Source of the DNA: an uncultured Chlorobiaceae bacterium
GTDB taxonomy: Bacteria > Bacteroidota > Chlorobiia > Chlorobiales > Chlorobiaceae
Length of the DNA: 64,000 bases
Assembly (NCBI GenBank): GCA_903820085.1
Contig: CAIJGA010000013.1
Location: 1-64,000 of the forward strand
Direction: 5' to 3'
A model generated the notes under the pieces. The model saw nothing but the letters and a program-made list of their open reading frames with translations, was not told where the DNA came from and searched no databases. Shown piece by piece: positions 1-7,175 of this stretch. Within the stretch, counting starts at the first letter, position 1. Each line of letters opens with the position of its first letter. The translations under genes were made by a program, and so were the position numbers.

Positions 1-350
1 CGCTTTTCCCTCAACTTCATACTGTCAAATAACGTGCCATTTTGCAGGCTCTTTCCCGCTTCCAACTTCACTTTCGATCATTCTTCAGCGGGTTCCTAAT
101 GTACCATCCCGTCCCGTAACTTCCAAACCTTTTCTTCCCCTTTCTCTTGAAATATAGGGGTAATATGCCTCCTCATGACCAGAATACTACCGTTTACTGC
201 GTTTTGCATAAATACCCTTCTCAAATAATCGCATTAGTACCGCAACAGAGAAAAATATTTTTTAACATTAACGCAATAAAGAAACGGTTATTGGACGCAT
301 TCCGTTTCAAAAATTGGTAATGTCCCGATAACATCACAAAAAATTCAGCC
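1..350. other. Non-coding stretch at the window edge
   Basis: I see no convincing reading frame in these 350 bases. The part just before the dehydratase gene is AT-rich and should carry its promoter. A TTGGAC hexamer at 291-296 could be a -35 element, but no good -10 hexamer stands at a standard distance (GGTAAT at 316-321 is 19 bases away). The left end may hold the promoter or 3' end of a gene outside the window. Confidence 0.4.
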
Positions 351-695
351 ATGAAAGAACTCAATCACATGGTTTGCGTACCATGCCCTGAAGGATCACA
401 CCCAATGCCTGATGCCCAATGCAGGAGGTTGCTGGAATATATCCCCGGATGGGAACTGGTAACCATTGAAAACATGACCCGCCTGCAGCGCACCTTTACC
501 TTCTCCGACTTCAGCAAGGCACTCGCCTTCACCAACCAGATCGGCGAACTGGCTGAAGCAGAACAGCATCACCCTGAACTGCTCATCGGATGGGGAAGGG
601 TGACCGTATCCTGGTGGACACACTCGGTAAAGGGTTTGCACATGAACGATTTCATCATGGCTGCACGAACCGGAGCATTGGCAGTGCCTGAGTGA
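351..695 (+). CDS. phhB: Pterin-4a-carbinolamine dehydratase
   Basis: This 114-residue protein belongs to the pterin-4a-carbinolamine dehydratase family, which dehydrates 4a-hydroxytetrahydropterin in the cytoplasm and recycles the pterin cofactor of aromatic amino acid hydroxylases. The family signature is visible: a histidine pair in EQHHPEL about two thirds along, followed by VTVSWWTHSVKGLHMND, where the third catalytic histidine and the T-H-x-x-x-G-L pattern lie. The length is normal for the family. The ATG at 351 follows an AT-rich leader. No aromatic amino acid hydroxylase is in the window, so the pterin substrate in this organism is unclear; a role with other pterin cofactors is possible. 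It stands alone, with the dsbD gene converging on it from the other side. Confidence 0.9.
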   Translation: MKELNHMVCVPCPEGSHPMPDAQCRRLLEYIPGWELVTIENMTRLQRTFTFSDFSKALAFTNQIGELAEAEQHHPELLIGWGRVTVSWWTHSVKGLHMNDFIMAARTGALAVPE

Positions 696-817
696 AGCGC
701 ATCGGCATGTTCAACCTGAACAGAAACCGATGCGACGGGGTATCGCTGGAGAAAGGGAGGATCCCGGCGACAATGACAGTCGAATTGACGCCGTCAGTTG
801 TCCCCGTTAAACGCAAT

Positions 818-858
818 ATTCCCCTCAGAAAGGAGTAAACTTCATCTCTGAAGGGAAT
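818..858. terminator. Candidate hairpin between phhB and dsbD
   Basis: An interrupted inverted repeat (ATTCCC-C-TCAGA on the left arm, TCTGA-A-GGGAAT on the right) lies between two convergent genes, about 120 bases after phhB and just after the dsbD stop codon. The flanks are AT-rich (ATAAAATATT on the right). It could act as a two-way terminator, but there is no long uninterrupted T run. Confidence 0.4.
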
Positions 859-875
859 AAAATATTAAAACCGAG

Positions 876-2753
876 TTACTTGACTGTCACAAACTTGCTG
901 ACATGATCAAAAAAAGCACTTGCCCCAAGAACACCAACAATCCGGCTTTCTGGAATTTCCTTGCCTTTGGTATCAAAAAAGATCATGCCTGGAGGGCCGA
1001 AGAGGCCGAAGCGCTTCATCAGGGCTCGATCATCCTCGCTGCTGGCCGTTACATTGACCTGCAACAGGGTCAGATTGCCAAGCTGCTCCATAACCTTGGG
1101 GTCATGAAAGGTAATGCGATCCATCTCCTTGCAGGCCACACACCAGTCGGCATAGAAATCGAGCATGACCGGCTTTTTTGCTGAGGCAAGTGCCTGGTCG
1201 AGGTCAGCCACCGTCTTGATACGGGTGAAGCTGACTCCCTTCTCCTCTCCTGAACTGGCCGTCGAGACGCCGCGTATTACGGAAAGCGGCTCAAGCACAT
1301 TGGTACCGCCAGCAGCTGCGCCGACCAGTTCCAGTAGCCCGATAACAAAGAGTACCAGACCAAAGGTCTTGCCAAAGCGAAAAGCAATCGTTGGTTTCCC
1401 GGCAGAAGCATCGAAAACTCCGAGAAAAACTGCACACAGGATAGCAAAAGCACCCCAGACAAGCATGACGGCCTGAGCAGGCAGAATCGGCGAGACCATC
1501 CAGATGGCAACAGCAATCAACAGAAGCCCGAACACATATTTGACGCCAATCATCCATGCTCCAGCCTTGGGCAACAGGCTACCGGCAGACAACCCGACAA
1601 GCAGAAGAGGAACACTCATTCCCATGGCCATCGAAAAAAGCGCCAGACCACCCAGCAGGACGTCGTGTGTCTGGCTGATATAAACAAGGGTTCCGGCAAG
1701 CGGGGCCGCAACACAAGGGCCAACAATCAGCGCCGACAAGGCACCCATGAAAAAGACTCCAAAAAATCGGCCCCGCTTCAAGCTGCCGGATGCCTTACCC
1801 AGCTTGCTTTGAAGAGCAACCGGCAACTGCAACTGGTAGACATCAAACATAGAGAGAGAGAGCAGAACAAGCAGCAGAGCAAAGGTCACCAAAACCCACG
1901 GTTTTTGCAAGGCTCCCGAAAGCCCTTCACCCGCAAGACCGGCAGCAACACCGAGCGAGGTATAGATCAACGCCATCCCGAGGCAATAGGCGAGCGCCAT
2001 CAAAAAGCTGCGACGGCGGGTAACCTCTCCCTCACCAACAATGATCGAGGAGAGAATCGGCACCATCGGCAAAACGCAAGGGGTAAACGACAACAGCAGG
2101 CCGAACGCAAGAAAAGCAAGAGCGATTTTCCACAAGCTTCCCCCGGCAAGCGTCGCTGTAGCCAGAGAGAGGTCATTATCAGCCTTGCCTGCTGACGAAG
2201 GAACGGCAGCTTTCACGACCGAAGGAGACGCTGACGCCGGCATGTCAACTCCAACTGCGCCGCTGGATTCCGGAGCGGATGGCTGCTCACCAGCCGTCAC
2301 GAGCGCTCCCGGACTGGACGGATCGACCTTGAAAAGCTTTGTTATCGGAGGATAACAGAGACCATCCTCGGCACATCCCTGATAAACAACGTTCAGCACA
2401 AACGGCCCGTCAGCCTTGACAAGAGGCACCTCAACATTGAGCCGGTCATGATAGATCGCAATCTTTTCATTAGTTGACGGGTCAGTAATCGTGATCCCTT
2501 TTGGCAGAAGAGGCGTCTTCAGCTCAGCCTTGCCGCTTTCGACACCAACCGTCACCTTGTCGCGATAGAGCTTGTACCCCTTGGCAATCTCCCACTGCAG
2601 CACCACCGTGCGGGCGTTGTTCAGCTCGGCTTTAATTTTAAAGGCCTGATCAGGATCAAGAAATTCAGCCGAATAAGCGACGCTCATCCTGAAAAAGAGA
2701 GCCAGAAAAACAGCAAAAAGAGCGGCGGTACGCTTAAGTGCAGAGTGGTTCAT
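876..2753 (-). CDS. dsbD: Thiol:disulfide interchange protein DsbD
   Basis: A 625-residue DsbD: it carries electrons from cytoplasmic thioredoxin across the inner membrane to periplasmic thioredoxin-like proteins. All three parts are present. After a signal peptide there is an N-terminal periplasmic domain with a cysteine pair (CAEDGLCYPP). A central hydrophobic domain follows with the paired transmembrane cysteines (FTPCVLPMVP and VGPCVAAPLAG). The C-terminal thioredoxin domain has a WCVACK active site. The start is set at the methionine of MNHSALKRT (2753), which begins a good signal peptide; a longer frame would run into the apbE-like gene. It is 49 bases downstream of that gene and probably ends the same operon, which supplies a natural electron source for the upstream TlpA-like protein and for cytochrome c maturation. 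Confidence 0.93.
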   Translation of the reverse strand: MNHSALKRTAALFAVFLALFFRMSVAYSAEFLDPDQAFKIKAELNNARTVVLQWEIAKGYKLYRDKVTVGVESGKAELKTPLLPKGITITDPSTNEKIAIYHDRLNVEVPLVKADGPFVLNVVYQGCAEDGLCYPPITKLFKVDPSSPGALVTAGEQPSAPESSGAVGVDMPASASPSVVKAAVPSSAGKADNDLSLATATLAGGSLWKIALAFLAFGLLLSFTPCVLPMVPILSSIIVGEGEVTRRRSFLMALAYCLGMALIYTSLGVAAGLAGEGLSGALQKPWVLVTFALLLVLLSLSMFDVYQLQLPVALQSKLGKASGSLKRGRFFGVFFMGALSALIVGPCVAAPLAGTLVYISQTHDVLLGGLALFSMAMGMSVPLLLVGLSAGSLLPKAGAWMIGVKYVFGLLLIAVAIWMVSPILPAQAVMLVWGAFAILCAVFLGVFDASAGKPTIAFRFGKTFGLVLFVIGLLELVGAAAGGTNVLEPLSVIRGVSTASSGEEKGVSFTRIKTVADLDQALASAKKPVMLDFYADWCVACKEMDRITFHDPKVMEQLGNLTLLQVNVTASSEDDRALMKRFGLFGPPGMIFFDTKGKEIPESRIVGVLGASAFFDHVSKFVTVK

Positions 2754-2802
2754 GTTTATTTTTCGCTTAAAAAAAATTATTGAATTACTCTGTGTACTAA
2801 TG

Positions 2803-3693
2803 TTACGTGTTTTTATGATAAATCTTTCCAGCCTGGTCAACCGCCAAATACCCCATCCCGGACTCATCCAAAAAAGGCAACGCGTCAGCCCCTTTCAGCA
2901 TGGCTATAGTCGTGCAACTTCCGGCCGTAATGGCCAAAGGGGCTATAACCGTTACTGAGCGCCAGTAGGTCACCGGGTAGCCCGACCCGGGATGGATGAT
3001 GTGGCAGTAACGCTTGCCATCCGCCTCAAAAAATCGCTCATAGTCGCCGCTTGTCGCCAGGGCTCCGCTGTGGAGCGGAATTGAGGCTATCGTGCGCTGT
3101 TTATGACGAGGATCCTGAATCCCGATAATCCAGGGGGTACCGTCAGGCTTGGGACCTACAAGCCGGATATCACCCGCCAGATTGACGTAGCCATGCCTCA
3201 CCCCTTGTGCATGAACAACTCCCGCAGCCCGGTCGGCAGCATACTCCTTGCCAAATCCTCCAAAATCAATCTCCATACCAGCCTCAGGCAGGCGAATGGC
3301 ATTTTCTTGCCGCTCCACCCGATGCCAGCCGACCAAGGCAAGCCTTTCAGAAAGTTTCGCCGGTTCAGGAAGCACGGCCTTGCTGAAATTCCAGACATGG
3401 CCCAAGACTCCCGACGTCATATCAAACAGGCCGTTGCTCTGATCATAGAGGGTATCGGCATACTTGATCAATGCGGCCGTCTCCTCATCATACTCAACAA
3501 AGTCACGACCGGCCGCAGCATTGATTCGGGAAACAATGCTCTCAGGCCGGTATCGAGAGTATTTTCGTTCTATTCTCGACACCTCCTCTATGGCAAGTGT
3601 AGCAATCGATTGAGCCTCTTTTTTGCTTATGGAAACAATTACCGCCTCGCACCCGCTCCCCATAGCCTGAAACCCAAAATGAAAAGTATTCAT
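2803..3693 (-). CDS. ApbE-like FAD:protein FMN transferase, divergent clade
   Basis: This 296-residue protein belongs to the ApbE family, which uses FAD to attach FMN to serine or threonine of extracytoplasmic redox proteins. Family landmarks are the AMGSGCE start, DFGGFGKEYAAD, LATSGDYERF and a G-x-P loop in IHPGSGYP. Three points are odd. There is no signal peptide, and an in-frame TAG lies four codons before the ATG, so no longer form exists. The usual D-P of I-D-P-x-T-G is H-P here. The Mg2+-site motif A-D-x-x-x-T reads A-G-S-C-T-T, so the metal-binding aspartate is absent while the threonine remains. It lies between a barrel gene and dsbD in the TlpA/DUF4266/DUF3570 cluster. It is ApbE-like by fold; whether it transfers FMN is open. 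Confidence 0.82.
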   Translation of the reverse strand: MNTFHFGFQAMGSGCEAVIVSISKKEAQSIATLAIEEVSRIERKYSRYRPESIVSRINAAAGRDFVEYDEETAALIKYADTLYDQSNGLFDMTSGVLGHVWNFSKAVLPEPAKLSERLALVGWHRVERQENAIRLPEAGMEIDFGGFGKEYAADRAAGVVHAQGVRHGYVNLAGDIRLVGPKPDGTPWIIGIQDPRHKQRTIASIPLHSGALATSGDYERFFEADGKRYCHIIHPGSGYPVTYWRSVTVIAPLAITAGSCTTIAMLKGADALPFLDESGMGYLAVDQAGKIYHKNT

Positions 3694-3812
3694 GCGGCTG
3701 TATTTCTAATCCTGTGATTTACACTTAACTGCTGCCAACAGCCACACTACCCTGCGGAAATACCTTGTGAGCTGAAGACCGACCTCATGACGCAACTCAC
3801 CGGATGCACCTA

Positions 3813-4652
3813 TCAAAACTCAAGCCCTATCTTGAGACCATACTCTTTGGAGTTATTTGCAGGCTCTATAATACCGCTTGAACCATTAACAACCAGCGCG
3901 GAAGTCTCCTTATCTCTGGCCAGTTCTGAATTATTGATATTCCAATATCTGAAAAACGGCTCAAATGAAAGAAGAGAAGCGCTGCCAATTTTTTTGGTGA
4001 CTTTGACAGATGCTCTCAAGCCATATCCGCCGCTCTGATGATTCGTAAAGGTGGGCAAAGGGGTATAATGAGAGTTCACCTGAGTTCCGTACCAAAAATA
4101 ATCATACTCAACAGAACCGTCAAGACTCCATCCATCCTTAAAACTGGACGATATTTGAACACCGATGGGAGAGTAATAGTAATTAGACTGCCTGTCATAC
4201 CCTGCGTCTCCCGTTGTTGAAGTCATCCCGTATGAATTATCGGTCAATCTCCGATACCCAAAACCCAAATATTGTGCAATGACGACTGAGCCATTATCTA
4301 ACAAATTTTGGCCAAACATGACTCTTGTTTCAAATTTGGAATCAGGAACACCCTGCATGGTGCCGGTACGTAAAGAGGTATAGTCAACCGAACCCCATGC
4401 GGCATCAGCTTCAGTTCTGAACATATCGAAAAGACCAAAAGCATCTCCACGCATAGAGTATGCAACTGAAACTCCGTGCAGAACACCTGTGTTCTGCATA
4501 TATCCCGGCTCCTTATAGGTGATCCGTGACAAGGAGGGGCCAATCTCAAAAGAGCTCCTCTGAACGGCAGAGGCTGCACAAAGAGGGACCAAAACAAAAA
4601 AGTGCAGACACACAACAGATTTAAATATAGAAGCTTTCACTCTTTTCCCCAT
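3813..4652 (-). CDS. Putative outer-membrane beta-barrel protein
   Basis: A 279-residue protein that I cannot assign to a named family. It has a signal peptide (a hydrophobic stretch ending near CAASA, about residue 28) and then alternating polar/aromatic segments separated by short turns, typical of beta-hairpins. It ends in GLKIGLEF with a terminal phenylalanine, the usual signal for insertion by the BAM machinery. It sits between the DUF3570 gene (118-base gap) and the apbE-like gene (119-base gap) on the same strand, so it probably belongs to the same cluster, although gaps of this size could hold separate promoters. It may be a second, shorter barrel working with the DUF3570 protein; this is inference from position and topology only. 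Confidence 0.75.
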   Translation of the reverse strand: MGKRVKASIFKSVVCLHFFVLVPLCAASAVQRSSFEIGPSLSRITYKEPGYMQNTGVLHGVSVAYSMRGDAFGLFDMFRTEADAAWGSVDYTSLRTGTMQGVPDSKFETRVMFGQNLLDNGSVVIAQYLGFGYRRLTDNSYGMTSTTGDAGYDRQSNYYYSPIGVQISSSFKDGWSLDGSVEYDYFWYGTQVNSHYTPLPTFTNHQSGGYGLRASVKVTKKIGSASLLSFEPFFRYWNINNSELARDKETSALVVNGSSGIIEPANNSKEYGLKIGLEF

Positions 4653-4770
4653 TTACTGTTTAGAAATACTCTTCCTGGTAACAAGCACTATGGACAGTTC
4701 ACTTCGCTCAGCAGATCAAAAGCGCGGTATCGGACCAAGCGAAGTAAAAGCATATCCCTATCCCAAGGAG

Positions 4771-6114
4771 CTAAAACTCCCGGGAGATACCGAGCTGAAT
4801 GCTTCGGGCACTAAATGGAGCAAGGGCCTTATCAGCATGACCACTCAATGCCCATTCACTCCGCTGCTCATAAAACTCGACCTTTCCATCAACCAGCCAG
4901 TCCGGGCCTAACTGTTTGCTCACTTTCAGCCCTAATGTCACCGCCCCAAACGCTGAAAGTCGCTGATCCAAACTGTAGTATACTGCGCTGAGAGAAGGAG
5001 TCGTCACAAGCCGTGGTTCCGCCTGTTCAGCAGCGCTGGTAGCAATGTAGAAATCAGCCTCGTTTTGAGTATAAAGCCGAAGGAGAGGTGCGACCGTCAA
5101 GCCATTCCCCAACGGCTGCACATACTCGCCTTCAAGGGTGTGTGCTTTTATACCGAAGGTATCGGTATAGTAACGGTAGGAAGTGCGTGCCGTCCCGTCA
5201 GAACCTTCAAAATGGTGATTCCACCGACCCATCACCGTCGTATTATTGCGTTTATCAGGCCTCTTGTCATAATACTTGTAAGGATCCGAGTAGTAACCCT
5301 CGCCTTTACTATACCCAACGTTGATCTGAACGATATCATTCTTCGATAAAACCCTCGTAACTCCTATAAGCGCAGCATAAATATTTTTTGTTTCAGTGAC
5401 ATTAGATAGCGACTTGGGTGTAATCGTATCATTGGTAATGCTGCCGCCAAGCGTAAAGGTTGTATTTTTATCCTCTGTAGAGAGGCTTCCCTGCAAAGAG
5501 TAACTGCGTGAGAGATAGTCAGACTCCTTTGAGTAGCTCGTCCCGACAGCAACATTGCCACTTGGAAAATAACGGGTAAGCTGAGCATCAACGACACTCC
5601 GGGAGTCTGTCATATGCGTCAACCCGGACGTATGGTAAATCGGAGATGCACCTGAAACCGAATCCGAGATAAAGGTTGTCGCAAGAGACCACTTACCTGC
5701 TATCGGTACCATCGCCATGATCGAATAGGCATTGACACTGATGCGGTCAGCAGCAGTTGACCCTGTAGTCGAAGAGACGCTTGAGGGCGTAAGAACAGAA
5801 GGCGTTGCCGTCGGCAAAGCGGATGCTCCGGAAACAAGATTTACCCATACAGCGCCCTCATTATGATTATGACTCTCATTCTTATGCTCAATTTCCGTCT
5901 CAACGTCATGATTCTCACTTACTGCAGGGCCTGGAGTGGCGACTGAAGTGCCCAACGCGCCCTGATGCTCCTGATAGTTAAGATATTTAAAACTTATGAT
6001 TCCTCGCTCCGGAGCAACATCTGCAGAAGCAAACTGCACAGAGGGCAGCATCATTGCCGCAGTGGCGAGAGCCGTCCCAAGAAGGGCAGAACTTTTATTA
6101 CTCTTTGATCTCAT
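4771..6114 (-). CDS. DUF3570-type outer-membrane barrel protein
   Basis: A 447-residue protein of the DUF3570 type by overall pattern and neighbours. The chosen start is MRSKSNKSS at 6114, which opens a standard signal peptide ending around SVQFASA; the longer frame would overlap the upstream lipoprotein gene. A short His/Glu-rich segment (HDVETEIEHKNESHNHN) near residue 70 could bind metal. The rest is a series of amphipathic strands with Tyr/Trp at the ends, closing in QLGISREF with terminal phenylalanine, so it should lie in the outer membrane as a barrel of many strands. It starts 22 bases after the DUF4266 lipoprotein gene, and these two families are, as far as I recall, regular partners. 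Its function is unknown. Confidence 0.85.
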   Translation of the reverse strand: MRSKSNKSSALLGTALATAAMMLPSVQFASADVAPERGIISFKYLNYQEHQGALGTSVATPGPAVSENHDVETEIEHKNESHNHNEGAVWVNLVSGASALPTATPSVLTPSSVSSTTGSTAADRISVNAYSIMAMVPIAGKWSLATTFISDSVSGASPIYHTSGLTHMTDSRSVVDAQLTRYFPSGNVAVGTSYSKESDYLSRSYSLQGSLSTEDKNTTFTLGGSITNDTITPKSLSNVTETKNIYAALIGVTRVLSKNDIVQINVGYSKGEGYYSDPYKYYDKRPDKRNNTTVMGRWNHHFEGSDGTARTSYRYYTDTFGIKAHTLEGEYVQPLGNGLTVAPLLRLYTQNEADFYIATSAAEQAEPRLVTTPSLSAVYYSLDQRLSAFGAVTLGLKVSKQLGPDWLVDGKVEFYEQRSEWALSGHADKALAPFSARSIQLGISREF

Positions 6115-6136
6115 AGTGGGGAAGTTAAAATTCAGG

Positions 6137-6379
6137 TTAATTGCATCCGCAGCCACCGCCGCCAACTCCGGCACCGCCGGACGCAGCCTCTTTACTGCTG
6201 TAGATATGCTCGGTGTAACCGGTGTCAAGCTTATCGCCACCAAAGGTCATCTCAGGTCTTGCCAGAGTCCCTTTCTCCCATGGCTGGACTGCAGTCCCCA
6301 TAGAACAGGCCGACAAGCCAAGAGCAAGCAACAGCAAAAGAGCCTGAAGCGATTTTTGAAGCTTGTTTTGTTTCATCAT
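6137..6379 (-). CDS. DUF4266 small lipoprotein with Gly-rich CGCN end
   Basis: An 80-residue protein matching the DUF4266 pattern. A lipoprotein signal ends in LSAC at about residue 25, so the mature peptide is only some 55 residues and lipid-anchored. It then has the family motif PWEKGTLARPEM and a C-terminal tail GGAGVGGGGCGCN, where two cysteines sit in a glycine run. Such a small, exported, Cys/Gly-tailed peptide next to a thioredoxin and a flavin-transferase relative looks like a substrate for modification rather than an enzyme. No classical ApbE target motif (D-x-x-[ST]-[GA]-A-T) is visible. Its start overlaps the tlpA-like stop by ATGA, and the DUF3570 gene follows after 22 bases, so the three are translated as a unit. 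Confidence 0.85.
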   Translation of the reverse strand: MMKQNKLQKSLQALLLLLALGLSACSMGTAVQPWEKGTLARPEMTFGGDKLDTGYTEHIYSSKEAASGGAGVGGGGCGCN

Positions 6380-6891
6380 TTTTTTGCCTCCAGTGCAGCT
6401 TTGATCTGTTTTTCAAGTAGTTCACGATCAGCCTCTTTAAATCCCAAATGCTGAAAGATTATTTTGCCATCCCTGCCCACAAGAAAGCTTGTCGGCATTC
6501 CCTTTACGCCATAATTCATCGGTGTCACCCCTTTTGACTCAAACGCAACAGTGAAGTGGGCCGGAGTCTGCGCCAGAAACTTTTTTGCATCCTCGGTTTT
6601 GCTGTCGAGATTGACGCCGATAATCTTCAGCCCCTGAGTCCTGTACTTGTCCTGCATGGTGTTCATCCATGCAAATGACTGCTTGCAGGGACCGCACCAC
6701 GATGCCCAGAAATCAACATAGACAACAGAGCCAGCCGTACTCGAAAGCTCAACCGTACCCTGCGTTCCGGGCAGGCTGAAATTTGGCGCCTTGCTACCAA
6801 CTTCAAGCGCGTACGAGGTAGCGTTACAACCCAAAAACAAAAAGGAGGCAACAAGAAGTGCCTTTAATTTTTTTTTCTTAAAAATCATCAT
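6376..6891 (-). CDS. TlpA/ResA-like periplasmic thioredoxin
   Basis: A 171-residue TlpA/ResA-family thiol-disulfide oxidoreductase. It has an N-terminal membrane-export segment with a possible lipobox (LFLGC, Cys22), then the AhpC/TSA-Redoxin fold with active site FWASWCGPCK (Cys66, Cys69) and the cis-proline loop GMPTSFLVG. Such proteins keep cysteines reduced in the periplasm, classically the CxxCH of apocytochromes. Here it is the first gene of the cluster and overlaps the DUF4266 gene by four bases, so its first substrate may be the CGC tail of that lipoprotein; cytochrome maturation with nearby resB/ccsA is the alternative. DsbD at the cluster's end can provide the electrons. No strong Shine-Dalgarno sequence precedes the ATG. 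Confidence 0.88.
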   Translation of the reverse strand: MMIFKKKKLKALLVASFLFLGCNATSYALEVGSKAPNFSLPGTQGTVELSSTAGSVVYVDFWASWCGPCKQSFAWMNTMQDKYRTQGLKIIGVNLDSKTEDAKKFLAQTPAHFTVAFESKGVTPMNYGVKGMPTSFLVGRDGKIIFQHLGFKEADRELLEKQIKAALEAKK

Positions 6892-6953
6892 AGTCGTAAG
6901 GGTTGGTTGAGAAAAGTGCAGAATGAGCGGCTTATCGTGATATGCCCATATCG

Positions 6954-6982
6954 GTTACAGGTATAACTGATTGTATTTTCAA
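6954..6982 (-). promoter_or_regulatory. Candidate promoter of the tlpA-DUF4266-DUF3570 cluster
   Basis: Read on the minus strand, TTGAAA (6977-6982) and TGTAAC (6954-6959) are separated by 17 bases and lie about 65 bases upstream of the tlpA-like ATG. The -35 is good; the -10 is weak. It is the best sigma70-type match I see in this gap. Confidence 0.3.
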
Positions 6983-7092
6983 CTTAAAGGTTACGCAATA
7001 AAACCTTAAAAGGATATTAGCAAATGCTTAAAATTCACTTAAAAAAGCGAAAGAAACACCGTAACTGCAGGCATGGAGAAGGACAAGGCACA

Positions 7093-7129
7093 AAAAAAAG
7101 GCATGTCCATAATGAACATGCCTTTTTTT
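7093..7129. terminator. Rho-independent terminator, two-way
   Basis: A perfect stem, A7-GGCATGT paired with ACATGCC-T7, encloses a nine-base loop. Poly-A on one side and poly-T on the other mean it can work in both directions. It lies 47 bases after the stop codon of the cytochrome-porin gene, which it should terminate, and separates that gene from the tlpA cluster promoter. Confidence 0.85.
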
Positions 7130-7175
7130 CGTAAATGTGCTTCCCTGAAATCAGGAGAGCGGAATCAGCAAGTGA

